Assembly: GCF_000333015.1 (NCBI RefSeq)
Contig: NZ_BANT01000043.1
Coordinates: forward strand, 1 to 45,282
DNA: 45,282 bases
Direction: 5' to 3'
DNA from: Gordonia hirsuta DSM 44140 = NBRC 16056
Lineage (GTDB): Bacteria; Actinomycetota; Actinomycetes; Mycobacteriales; Mycobacteriaceae
How positions within the stretch are numbered: position 1 is the first letter of the stretch; each line of letters begins with the position of its first letter. Below, piece by piece: positions 34,683-43,813 of this stretch. Position numbers and translations under genes: made by a program. Below the pieces are notes generated by a model that saw nothing but the letters and a program-made list of their open reading frames with translations, had not been told where the DNA came from and did no database searches.

Positions 34683-35933
34683 ATGGCAGATCCCGCACTT
34701 TCGCGGATCCGGCGTGCCTACGATCAGTTGCTCACCGGCGATGAACCGGCGCCCGAGGGCGTGCGTTCGGTCGTCCGCGATTCGTGGCTGCGTTCACTGC
34801 GCCGCGGCATCGATCCAGGCGGCGGCGTCGATCGCGCCACCGATGCGCTGCCCCCACCCGATTTCGCCACCTACCGTTCCGAGCATCGACTGGCCGCCGT
34901 GCGGGATCTGGTGCGCTCGCTCATGCTCGACGACCTCGCCGGCACCGATGTGGTGGTCGCCCTCACCGACCAGGTCGGGCGGCTGCTCTGGGTGGAGGGC
35001 GATCATGCCGCACTCGATAAGGCCGCAGCCATCAACTTCGTCGAAGGCTCGCTGTGGAGTGAAGACACCGTCGGCACCAATGCGCCCGGACTGGCCCTGA
35101 CCGTCGGCCGCGGCGTGCAGATCCTGGGACCCGAACACTTCGCCGGCGCGGTCCAGAAATGGAACTGCGCCGCCGCCCCCGTGCACGATCCGGTGACCGG
35201 CGAACTGCTCGGGGCCATCGATGTGACCGGTGGCTCGGCCGCCGCCGCACCCTTCGCGCTGGCCGCCGTCCGCTCGGTGGTCGCCGCGGCCGAGCGAGAA
35301 CTGCAGTCCCGCGCCGTCGACCTGTCCCTCCCGCGACCGGCCGCACCGGTGGTCAACCGGTTGACGGTGCTCGACGGGCTCACCTGGACCGGCGCCGAGG
35401 GCACCACCCTCTCCCTGTCACCGCGGCATGCCGAGATCCTGCTGCTGCTGGAAGCCCATCCTGAGGGACTGAACACCGACCAGCTGGCGATGGCACTGTC
35501 CGATGAGGAACTCGGCGCGGTCACCGTCCGCGCGGAGATCTCCCGGTTGCGGCGCGACCTGGGCGACCTGATCGCCGCCCGGCCCTACCGGGTGACCACC
35601 GGCCTGACCTCCGACGTCGGCGCGGTGCGCCGGCTGATGAACGACGGCGACCTGGCGGCGGCCGTCACGACCCTGGGCAGCGGCGGCCTGCTCGCCTCCT
35701 CCTTCGCTCCGGGCATCACCGAGCTCTTCGAAGAACTGCGCGAAGACCTGCGCTCCCGGATCCTGGCGGCCGGCGACCCACGGGCCCTGTCGGCGTGGAC
35801 CGCTTCCCCGCACGGGCGCGATGATCTGGCGGCCTGGCAGCGTCTCGTCGTCGTTCTTCCCGCCCGGCACCCCGACCGGGCCGTGGCCCAGGGCCGGGTG
35901 CGGCTGGCCGATCGGCGCCTCGGCCGCTCCTGA
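34683..35933 (+). CDS. GAF-domain transcriptional regulator (AcoR-like N-terminus, no AAA domain)
   Basis: Protein of 416 residues. It starts with a helical region (SWLRSLRRGIDP) found in AcoR-type regulators, followed by a GAF sensing domain (about 70-205) with NFVEGSLWSEDTVGTNAPG. It then lacks the sigma-54 AAA module and has instead a winged-helix-like region (DQLAMALSDEELGAVTVRAEISRLRRDLGDL). The start follows GGAGG. It is directly upstream of a phased repeat array and of an ALDH gene, so it is very likely its regulator. Related GAF regulators precede exaC-like ALDH genes in other actinobacteria. Confidence 0.82.
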   Translation: MADPALSRIRRAYDQLLTGDEPAPEGVRSVVRDSWLRSLRRGIDPGGGVDRATDALPPPDFATYRSEHRLAAVRDLVRSLMLDDLAGTDVVVALTDQVGRLLWVEGDHAALDKAAAINFVEGSLWSEDTVGTNAPGLALTVGRGVQILGPEHFAGAVQKWNCAAAPVHDPVTGELLGAIDVTGGSAAAAPFALAAVRSVVAAAERELQSRAVDLSLPRPAAPVVNRLTVLDGLTWTGAEGTTLSLSPRHAEILLLLEAHPEGLNTDQLAMALSDEELGAVTVRAEISRLRRDLGDLIAARPYRVTTGLTSDVGAVRRLMNDGDLAAAVTTLGSGGLLASSFAPGITELFEELREDLRSRILAAGDPRALSAWTASPHGRDDLAAWQRLVVVLPARHPDRAVAQGRVRLADRRLGRS

Positions 35934-35961
35934 GCAGGTCCGGGTCCGGCTGCTCCGGACA

Positions 35962-36104
35962 TTCGCGGCGCTCCGCACGCCTCCGCGGCCTTCCTCTGAC
36001 GTTCGCGGCGCTCAGCACCGAACGCGGCGCCCGCGAAGGCCGCGTGCGGATCGACCGCCGCGAACACCCTAAGAGCGCCGCGAACACGGATCGAATGCCG
36101 CGAA
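35962..36104 (+). promoter_or_regulatory. 20-bp-phased heptamer array upstream of the aldehyde dehydrogenase
   Basis: The heptamer TTCGCGG occurs at 35962 and 36002 (40 bases apart) and its complement CCGCGAA at 36031, 36058, 36078 and 36098; the last three are exactly 20 bases apart and share the longer GCCGCGAACA. The 13-mer GTTCGCGGCGCTC (36001) has its exact complement at 36073-36085. Orientation flips in the middle. Twenty-base spacing puts sites on one face of the helix, as for multimeric regulator binding. It begins 29 bases after the GAF regulator stop. No coding potential is seen here. Confidence 0.65.
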
Positions 36105-36121
36105 CATCCAGGCCCCGCATC

Positions 36122-36168
36122 GGTTGCAACGTGACTGCAACCACACCCGGTCTACCGTATGCGGTAGA
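36122..36168 (+). promoter_or_regulatory. Two inverted repeats before the ALDH start
   Basis: GGTTGCA-N7-TGCAACC (36122-36142) and TCTACCG-TATG-CGGTAGA (36151-36168) are perfect 7-bp-arm palindromes between the phased array and the ALDH ATG at 36214. They are probably further operators or promoter-proximal regulator sites. Confidence 0.55.
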
Positions 36169-36213
36169 TCACTTTTGTGACCAACTGAACGCCTCGCAAG
36201 AATGGAGTCCATC

Positions 36214-37737
<1,524 letters not shown>

Positions 37738-37767
37738 GAAGACGCCCCCGGCTTCGACAGACCGCCG

Positions 37768-37796
37768 CGCTCCGGGAGGATCCCCCTCCCGGAGCG
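37768..37796 (+). terminator. Hairpin between ALDH and DUF779 genes
   Basis: A 12-bp perfect stem CGCTCCGGGAGG and CCTCCCGGAGCG with a 5-base loop lies in the 80-bp ALDH to DUF779 gap, 21 bases before the DUF779 start codon. It may partly terminate or stabilise the upstream mRNA, lowering DUF779 expression. Confidence 0.5.
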
Positions 37797-37817
37797 TTGC
37801 GGCCGGTAAGGAGAGTG

Positions 37818-38240
37818 ATGAGCCAATCCACTGCACCCGATCGCGCGATCGGCACCGAGGCAGGCCTCGCACTGCTGACCAAGCTGACCGAACTGCACGG
37901 GCCGCTGATGATGCACCAGTCCGGCGGCTGCTGCGACGGCAGCGCCCCGATGTGTTATCCGGTCGGCGAGTACCGGATCGGCCAGCGCGATGTGCTGGTC
38001 GGCGAACTGGAACTGCCCGAACCACTGCCCCCGGTGCGTATCTGGATCAGCGGTGATCAGTTCGAGGTGTGGAAGCACACGCAGCTGATCATCGACGTGG
38101 TGCCCGGCCGCGGCGCGGGCTTCTCCCTCGAAGCCCCCGAGGGGCTGCGCTTCCTGTCTCGCTCCCGGGTGTTCGACGACGACGAGCTGGCCGCCCTGGA
38201 CGCCTCCCCACCGCCGACGGGCGCCTCCCTGGGTTTGTGA
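37818..38240 (+). CDS. DUF779 protein, partner of aldehyde dehydrogenase
   Basis: Protein of 140 residues of the DUF779 family (PF05610), which is commonly encoded just after ExaC-type aldehyde dehydrogenases. The conserved MHQSGGCCDGSAPMCYP (about 33-49) has three cysteines and one histidine, suggestive of metal binding. The start follows AAGGAGAG. It probably helps or protects the dehydrogenase, but its biochemical role is not known. It is separated from the ALDH gene by a hairpin. Confidence 0.88.
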   Translation: MSQSTAPDRAIGTEAGLALLTKLTELHGPLMMHQSGGCCDGSAPMCYPVGEYRIGQRDVLVGELELPEPLPPVRIWISGDQFEVWKHTQLIIDVVPGRGAGFSLEAPEGLRFLSRSRVFDDDELAALDASPPPTGASLGL

Positions 38241-38259
38241 ATTCACCGATCCGAACCCG

Positions 38260-38301
38260 CGACGCCGGCCGTGCAGCTGCCCTGCTGCACGGCCGGCGTC
38301 G
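38260..38301 (+). terminator. Strong terminator after DUF779
   Basis: A perfect 17-bp inverted repeat (CGACGCCGGCCGTGCAG and complement) with an 8-base loop follows the DUF779 stop and is followed by TCGTTT. It closes the ALDH operon. Confidence 0.7.
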
Positions 38302-38319
38302 TCGTTTCACCGAAAACCC

Positions 38320-38349
38320 TTGACAGCTGTGACGGGCGTCTCTTACGGT
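38320..38349 (+). promoter_or_regulatory. Candidate promoter of the flavoprotein operon
   Basis: A perfect -35 TTGACA (38320-38325) is followed after 18 bases by a TAnnnT-type -10 TACGGT (38344-38349). Transcription would start inside the adjacent 33-bp operator. Confidence 0.6.
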
Positions 38350-38381
38350 TTGACATCATACGAAAACTGTATGACGTCAAA
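38349..38381 (+). promoter_or_regulatory. 33-bp TetR-type operator
   Basis: TTTGACATCATAC and GTATGACGTCAAA form 13-bp half-sites (12 of 13 complementary) around GAAAACT. Each half-site is itself a near-palindrome of the form TGACRTCA, suggesting two dimers. It overlaps the predicted start of transcription and lies 15 bases before the flavoprotein ATG. The tetR gene at the end of the operon is the likely binder. Confidence 0.7.
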
Positions 38382-38396
38382 GAATGGAGGTCGGCG

Positions 38397-39926
38397 ATGG
38401 GTCGTGGTCAACGCGCGGTGGTTCTCGGCGGCAGCATCGCGGGCATGTGCGCCGCCGGTGCCGTCGCCCCCTACTTCGATGAGGTGGCGGTGCTGGAACG
38501 GGATGTGATCGGCGAGGACACCGAGCATCGTCGCGGTGTTCCGCAGAGCAAGCATCCACACTTCCTGCTGAACTCCGGGCGCCGGGCGCTGGACCGGATC
38601 TATCCGGGTTTCGAGGAGGCACTGATCGACGCCGGTGCGCTGCACATGATGCCCTCGCAGGCCGCGGCGCACTGCGAGGGCGCCGGCTGGATCCCCCGCG
38701 GGGAGAGCACGATGTCGATGATCTACTCCTCGCGTCTGCTCATCGAACGCACCCTGCGCGACCAGATGTCCCGGGTCGACAACATCCATCTCGAGGAGGG
38801 CGTGAGCATCCTCGACCTGGAGGGCACCGAACCGGGCCCGGACGGACGGATCTCCGGCGTCTGGGTCACCGACGGCGCCCCTGGTAGCCGCCGGCTTATC
38901 GAGGCTGAACTGGTGATCGACGCCCTCGGCCGCGGATCGGGTGTCTCGCAGTGGCTGGCCCACGCCGGGTGGCCCCAGGTGCCGGTGCAGTCCCTCGACG
39001 CCGGTGTCACCTACTCCTCGCGCTGGTACCAGAAACCGGCCGAGCTGCCGGCGGACTGGTGGTGGGCGCAGATGTCGGTGATGCCGACCTCCGACACCGG
39101 CCCGCACCCAGCCGAGCACGACTTCCTGTGCCAGATCTTCCCCATCGAGAACGACCGCGTACTGGTGACGATGGGCTCGTGGGGCCATGCGATGCCGCGC
39201 ACCGAAGAGGACTTCGTCGCCACCACCAAGAAGGTGCGCGCCCCGGCGTTCGGCCGCGCGGTGGCCCAGTGCGAACCGCTGACCAAGGTCTTCGTCACCA
39301 AGTCGACCGGCAACATCCGCCGCCGGTACGACCAGCTCGATCCGGTGCCCGGCGGCCTGGTGTCCATCGGCGATGCGGTCTGCGGTTTCAATCCGTTCTA
39401 CGCCCAGGGGATGAGCTCGGCCGGAAAATCGGCGGTGCTCCTCGGCGAGAAGCTCGCCGAGGCCTCCTCTTTGGACTCGGGTTTCGTGGCCGACTACTAC
39501 ACCGCCCAGCGCCGGCTGCTCGACGACATCTGGACTCTGGCGCTGGCGCGTGATCAGGGGTACGCCAACGCCGAGGGCACCGAGATCGCGCCGCGCTGGC
39601 GACAGAAGATCGCCTACCGCGCCTCGTGGCCCATCTTCAACCACATCTCGGCTACCAGCCGGGAGAACGCGGCCGTGGAGCAGCACTTCACCGCGGTATT
39701 CAACCTCGACGAGTCGGTGACCGACATGGTCAAGAGCCCCCGAGTGCTGGCCGGTCTGGCCTGGCACGGGATCAAGCGCGCATTGCACCGCACCCGGCTG
39801 CCGATGGGCTTCGACGCCCGGCAGGATCCGCCGTCGGCGATCTGGCGCGACGGCAAACCGTATCCAGGCGGCCGCGCGCAGGTGCTGCCGCGGGGTGTCA
39901 ACCCGAACGTCACCGCGCAGAGCTGA
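38397..39926 (+). CDS. FAD-dependent oxidoreductase/monooxygenase
   Basis: Flavoprotein of 509 residues. The N-terminal Rossmann motif is VLGGSIAGMCAAGAV with the ribose-binding E in VLERD, and the second FAD motif is VSIGDAVCGFNPFYAQGM, as in the PF01494 hydroxylase/geranylgeranyl-reductase-like group. The start follows GGAGG. The C-terminal 110 residues are less conserved. The substrate is not readable; linkage to a membrane protein suggests a lipid or isoprenoid. It is the first gene of a three-gene operon with the TetR-type operator directly upstream. Confidence 0.82.
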   Translation: MGRGQRAVVLGGSIAGMCAAGAVAPYFDEVAVLERDVIGEDTEHRRGVPQSKHPHFLLNSGRRALDRIYPGFEEALIDAGALHMMPSQAAAHCEGAGWIPRGESTMSMIYSSRLLIERTLRDQMSRVDNIHLEEGVSILDLEGTEPGPDGRISGVWVTDGAPGSRRLIEAELVIDALGRGSGVSQWLAHAGWPQVPVQSLDAGVTYSSRWYQKPAELPADWWWAQMSVMPTSDTGPHPAEHDFLCQIFPIENDRVLVTMGSWGHAMPRTEEDFVATTKKVRAPAFGRAVAQCEPLTKVFVTKSTGNIRRRYDQLDPVPGGLVSIGDAVCGFNPFYAQGMSSAGKSAVLLGEKLAEASSLDSGFVADYYTAQRRLLDDIWTLALARDQGYANAEGTEIAPRWRQKIAYRASWPIFNHISATSRENAAVEQHFTAVFNLDESVTDMVKSPRVLAGLAWHGIKRALHRTRLPMGFDARQDPPSAIWRDGKPYPGGRAQVLPRGVNPNVTAQS

Positions 39927-39929
39927 TCC

Positions 39930-41123
39930 GTGGCGATCTGCGAGCCGGGCACTCCCGCCTTCATCATCACCCGCTACCTGGGTTTCGTCTGCGAGGACGC
40001 CTCCCCTGTGGTGACCCTGCGCAATCCGGCCGGTCTGGAGAACTGGACGCTGCCGGTCCTGGAGGTGACCATCATCGTCGGGGCGGTGCTGGCGCTGATA
40101 CACGCGCTGCGCCGCCGCCGAGAATGCGATCCCACCAACCTGGTGCTCTGGTTCGGTTCGCTGGCCTATCTGTTCATCATCGAACCGCCGCTGTACTTTC
40201 CCGAATGGTTCGGCATGCAGGACGCGATGGGCTTCATGTTCGCCCACAACGTCTTCACCGTCGACCTGATGTACGACAGGCTTCCGCTCTACATCGTCTG
40301 CTTCTATCCGGCGATGAGTCAGGTGGCCTACGAGATCGTCCGGGCGCTGGGTTTCTTCGACGGCAGCCGCTGGTCGGCGCTGCGCGGCTCCCTGGTGGTG
40401 GGCCTGGTGTTCCAGGTGTTCTACGAGATCTTCGACCAGCTCGGGCCGCAGCTGCGCTGGTGGGCCTGGAACGTTCCCGAGCCCTACTACGGCGATCAGG
40501 CCGACCTGCTGGGCAATCCGTCGGCGGTACCGCTGTTCGAGTCGGTGCCGTGGAGCAGCGCATGGCTGTTCGCGACGGTCTCGTTCGCGGTGCTGACCCT
40601 CTTCTGCGTGCTCTGGGTGAAGAATCCCGTCGAACGCGGGCAGGCGCCCGGCGGCTGGTCGCTGGTCTGGCGGACAGTCGCTGCCGGCGCGTTGGCGGTG
40701 CTCTCGATGCCGGTGCTGTCGATCACCACGGCGGTCTTCGGGCGGGGCGACGATGCGAACACCACCGCCCAGAGCGTGATCTTCGCGATCCAGGTCTTCG
40801 GGATCTGGGTGATCGGACTGTGGCTACTCGCCCAGCAGTCCCAGCGCCTGCGGGCGAACCCCGTCGATCCCCTCCCGGCCCGCCAGGCCGCCGGATTCCT
40901 GCGCTTCTTCCCGTGGCTGTTCCTGGGAGTGCTCCTGGTGTTGTGGCTGGTGGCACTGCCGGCCTATCTCGGGGCCACCGACGGGATCACCGCGGCCGAT
41001 GCGGTGCCGACCGGCGGCACTCCGACGGGCAGTCTGTCGTACGTGATCGGCTGCTACGTGATCGCCGTGGGGACGCTGGTGTGGGCGCTACGGCGGGCTC
41101 GATCGGTGCCTGCGCTCGTGTGA
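39930..41123 (+). CDS. Polytopic membrane protein of unknown function
   Basis: Protein of 397 residues with about nine hydrophobic segments. The GTG start lies 3 bases after the flavoprotein stop, so it is translationally coupled. Acidic, aromatic loops such as YEIFDQLGPQLRWWAWN and CEDASPVVTLRNPAG are conserved-looking. I do not recognise the family. Coupling suggests that it supplies or receives the substrate of the flavoprotein, or is an enzyme itself. Confidence 0.75.
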   Translation: MAICEPGTPAFIITRYLGFVCEDASPVVTLRNPAGLENWTLPVLEVTIIVGAVLALIHALRRRRECDPTNLVLWFGSLAYLFIIEPPLYFPEWFGMQDAMGFMFAHNVFTVDLMYDRLPLYIVCFYPAMSQVAYEIVRALGFFDGSRWSALRGSLVVGLVFQVFYEIFDQLGPQLRWWAWNVPEPYYGDQADLLGNPSAVPLFESVPWSSAWLFATVSFAVLTLFCVLWVKNPVERGQAPGGWSLVWRTVAAGALAVLSMPVLSITTAVFGRGDDANTTAQSVIFAIQVFGIWVIGLWLLAQQSQRLRANPVDPLPARQAAGFLRFFPWLFLGVLLVLWLVALPAYLGATDGITAADAVPTGGTPTGSLSYVIGCYVIAVGTLVWALRRARSVPALV

Positions 41124-41136
41124 GACGATCGGGACC

Positions 41137-41727
41137 GTGAGGACGCGCGGCTGGCAGGGTGATCTGCCTCAGGACGAGGACGAGGCCCGGGCCCGCATCC
41201 TCGCCGCGGCCACCCGGATCGTCGAACGTGTCGGGTTGGCCAAGACCCGCTTGGCCGATGTGGCGATCGAAGCGGGGGTCACCCGGCAGACGGTGTACCG
41301 CTACTTCTCCTCGGTCGACGAGATGCTCACGGCGGTGGCCACCGCCGGTGCGGCGGATTTCCTCGACCGCATGGCCCAGGCCCTGGATCACGTGCGCACC
41401 GCCGACGAGGCAGCCGTGGAGACCATCCTGTACTGCCTGCGATCGATGCCCGACGAACCGGCACTGGGCCTGATGCTGCGCGCCGGGGCCACCGAATTCT
41501 TCACCCGAGAGGCCACCTCGGCCAGTGCGGTGACCCTGGGCGCGGAGATGCTGCGCCGGCTGCCGGTCGACTGGGCCACCGAGGGTTACGACGACGAGGC
41601 GCTGGAGGGGCTGGCCGAACTGGTGATGCGGATCTGGCTGAGCTTTCAGCAATACCCGAACCACCCGCCGCGCAGCGACGAGGAGCTGCGCACCTACCTG
41701 CGCACCTGGCTGGGCCACAACCACTGA
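41137..41727 (+). CDS. TetR-family repressor
   Basis: Protein of 196 residues, GTG start. N-terminal helix-turn-helix: RILAAATRIVERVGLAKTRL then VAIEAGVTRQTVYRYFSS. The C-terminal ligand domain is typical and not specific. It is the last gene of the flavoprotein operon (13 bases after the membrane gene), so it would control its own level through the operator at 38349-38381, which fits TetR-type symmetry. Confidence 0.88.
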   Translation: MRTRGWQGDLPQDEDEARARILAAATRIVERVGLAKTRLADVAIEAGVTRQTVYRYFSSVDEMLTAVATAGAADFLDRMAQALDHVRTADEAAVETILYCLRSMPDEPALGLMLRAGATEFFTREATSASAVTLGAEMLRRLPVDWATEGYDDEALEGLAELVMRIWLSFQQYPNHPPRSDEELRTYLRTWLGHNH

Positions 41728-41759
41728 CCGGGCGCGGTCGCCGACCAGGCGAGCCGGAG

Positions 41760-42782
41760 TCAGCCCACCAGTAGCGCCCCTGCCAGACCCAGCACGCTAA
41801 TCCACACGGTGGCGGCCGCCCCGAGCAGGATCGGCCGGGGCCCCAGCGCCCGCAGGGTCGCCAGCCGCACGCCCGTCCCGAGGGCGAACATCGCCGCCGC
41901 CAGCAGTACGGTCTGCACCTGTGCCGCCCCGGCCAGCACCGGCCCGGGGATCACACCCGACGAGCCCAGCGCCACACAGGCGGCGAAGCCGGCGACGAAC
42001 AGCGGCACCAGTGGCGGGCGGGCACCGGTCCGGCCGGTGTGTGCGCGCCGCTGCCGCACGCCCAGGACCACCAGCACCGGCGCCAGCATCAGCACCCGCC
42101 CCAGTTTCACCACCACCGCGGTCGCCAGCGCGCCGGAGCCGATCAACCCGCCGGCCGCCACCACCTGCGCGACCTCGTGAATCGAGATGCCCGCCCAGAG
42201 ACCGCCCGCTTGCGGGGACAATCCGAGTAGCCACACCGCCAGCGGAATCCCTCCGAGCAGCAGCGTTCCGAAGACCACGACCACCCCGATCGCGGCGGCC
42301 GCTTCCTCCTCCTCCCCGTCGACGACACCGTCGGCGGCCGCCACCGCTGCGGCACCGCAGATGGATGTCCCGCAGGCGATGAGCAGCCGCTGCGCCGGAC
42401 TCAGCCCCAGGAACTTGCCGAACCACAGACTGCCCGCCAGGCTCAGGACCACGGTCAGCACAATCAGCCCGATCACCCCCGGCCCCAAGCCGAACACATC
42501 CCCGACCACCAGCTGCAACCCCAGCAGCGCCACCCCCAGACGCAGCAGGGTGCGCGAAGCGACGGCGAACCCGGGCGCGTATCGCGGCCCCGGCGGAGCG
42601 AGATTGCCCACCGCGATTCCGAGCAGGATCGCACTCAGCAGCGGGCTGACCATCGGGAGCCAGCGGTGCAGCCCGACCGCTGCCGCCGTGGCCGCGGCGA
42701 CCAGCGCCAGCCCCGGCAGTCGTACCGGACGGCGCCGCCACGGGAGCGCCGCAGAGCGCAGGAGGTCAACAGTGGCGGTCAT
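41760..42782 (-). CDS. YeiH/UPF0324 family putative sulfate exporter
   Basis: Membrane protein of 340 residues with about ten helices of the PSE/UPF0324 family. LLSAILLGIAVGNL, GVALLGLQLVVGDV, ACGTSICGAAAVAAADGV and ISIHEVAQVVAAGGLIG are family signatures. It may export sulfate or another small anion. The ATG at 42782 is the right start; longer ORF starts overlap the divergent LysR gene. It shares a 107-bp control region with that LysR. Confidence 0.87.
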   Translation of the reverse strand: MTATVDLLRSAALPWRRRPVRLPGLALVAAATAAAVGLHRWLPMVSPLLSAILLGIAVGNLAPPGPRYAPGFAVASRTLLRLGVALLGLQLVVGDVFGLGPGVIGLIVLTVVLSLAGSLWFGKFLGLSPAQRLLIACGTSICGAAAVAAADGVVDGEEEEAAAAIGVVVVFGTLLLGGIPLAVWLLGLSPQAGGLWAGISIHEVAQVVAAGGLIGSGALATAVVVKLGRVLMLAPVLVVLGVRQRRAHTGRTGARPPLVPLFVAGFAACVALGSSGVIPGPVLAGAAQVQTVLLAAAMFALGTGVRLATLRALGPRPILLGAAATVWISVLGLAGALLVG

Positions 42783-42837
42783 GCTTTCAGCCTGAGGCAG
42801 AACAGACCGGCCCAGAAGACCCCGAACCGACATGGAT

Positions 42838-42857
42838 GCATATCCGAATCGATATGC
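42838..42857 (+). promoter_or_regulatory. LysR-type box between yeiH and lysR
   Basis: GCATATC-CGAATC-GATATGC is a perfect 7-bp-arm palindrome containing a T-N11-A LysR core, in the divergent gap. It is likely the regulator's own binding site. Confidence 0.65.
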
Positions 42858-42889
42858 CGGCAGGGCTTCGCGGAGTACTCTTCGGTGCC

Positions 42890-43813
42890 ATGGCGCCCCG
42901 CTCGCTCGATCTGACCGCACTCGCACTGCTGGTCGGCGTCGACGACCACGGCAGTCTGAGCGCCGCCGCACGCGAGCTCGGGTTGGCCCAGCCCAATGCG
43001 AGTCGTTCGCTGAGCCGGCTCGAGCGGCAACTCGGCGTGGCGCTGACCGAGCGCACGACAGCCGGCTCGCGGCTGACCGCCCAGGGCACAGTGCTGGTGC
43101 ACTGGGCCCGGCAGACGCTGGCCGGCGCGGCACAGTTCCTCGAGGTCGCTGCCGGTCTGCGCGACGACGGGGCCGCCGAGCTGACCGTCGCGGCGTCGCT
43201 GACGGTGGCCGAACATCTGCTGCCGCGCTGGCTCGGCGAACTGCGCACCAGATATCCGGAGGTCACCGCACATCTGCAGGTGCACAACTCGGCCACGGTG
43301 CTCGAGTTGCTGACCGGCGGCCACTGCGATGTGGCCTTCATCGAATCCCCCGCAGCGATCCCCGGCCTGCACAGCACGGTGGTGGCCCGCGATCGGCTGG
43401 TCGTGGTGGCCCCTGTCGGTCATCGGTGGACGCGACGGCGCCGCCCGTTGACCGCGGCAGAGCTGGCGGCCACACCACTGCTGGTGCGCGAGCCGGGATC
43501 CGGTACCCGCGAAACCCTCGACGCCGCCCTCGCCGGACATGCGCGGGCGGCGCCGTTGCTGGAGTTGGGCAGCAGTGCCGCCATCGCCACCGCGGTGGCC
43601 GCCGGGGTGGGCCCGGCCGCGCTCAGTGCTCTGGCCGTCGACGGTGCGATCGCCTCCGGTGCGGTGAGCACCGTCGAGGTGACCGGCCTGGCGGCAAGCC
43701 GTGAACTGCGCGCCGTGTGGCGTCCGCCGCGTGTGTTGCGCGGCCCGGCCGGCGCCCTGGTCCACATCGCCCGGAGCGGCGCAAGCGAAGGCAGCGTGCC
43801 CCCGCTCCGCTAG
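42890..43813 (+). CDS. LysR-family regulator of yeiH
   Basis: Regulator of 307 residues with an N-terminal winged helix (LDLTALALLVGVDDHGSLSAAARELGLAQPNASRSLSRLE) shown here only in part as GSLSAAARELGLAQPNASRS, and a two-lobe effector domain. It is divergent from the exporter gene, the usual arrangement for YeiE/CysB-like control of yeiH. The ATG at 42890 is chosen at the MAPRSLDL start; an upstream ATG at 42836 overlaps the palindrome. Its 3' end overlaps the dehydrogenase stop by 4 bases. Confidence 0.88.
   Translation: MAPRSLDLTALALLVGVDDHGSLSAAARELGLAQPNASRSLSRLERQLGVALTERTTAGSRLTAQGTVLVHWARQTLAGAAQFLEVAAGLRDDGAAELTVAASLTVAEHLLPRWLGELRTRYPEVTAHLQVHNSATVLELLTGGHCDVAFIESPAAIPGLHSTVVARDRLVVVAPVGHRWTRRRRPLTAAELAATPLLVREPGSGTRETLDAALAGHARAAPLLELGSSAAIATAVAAGVGPAALSALAVDGAIASGAVSTVEVTGLAASRELRAVWRPPRVLRGPAGALVHIARSGASEGSVPPLR

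Noticed and set aside
38343-40247. A 634-codon frame antisense to the flavoprotein
   Set aside because: Same shadow effect; the plus strand has two FAD motifs and a good start.
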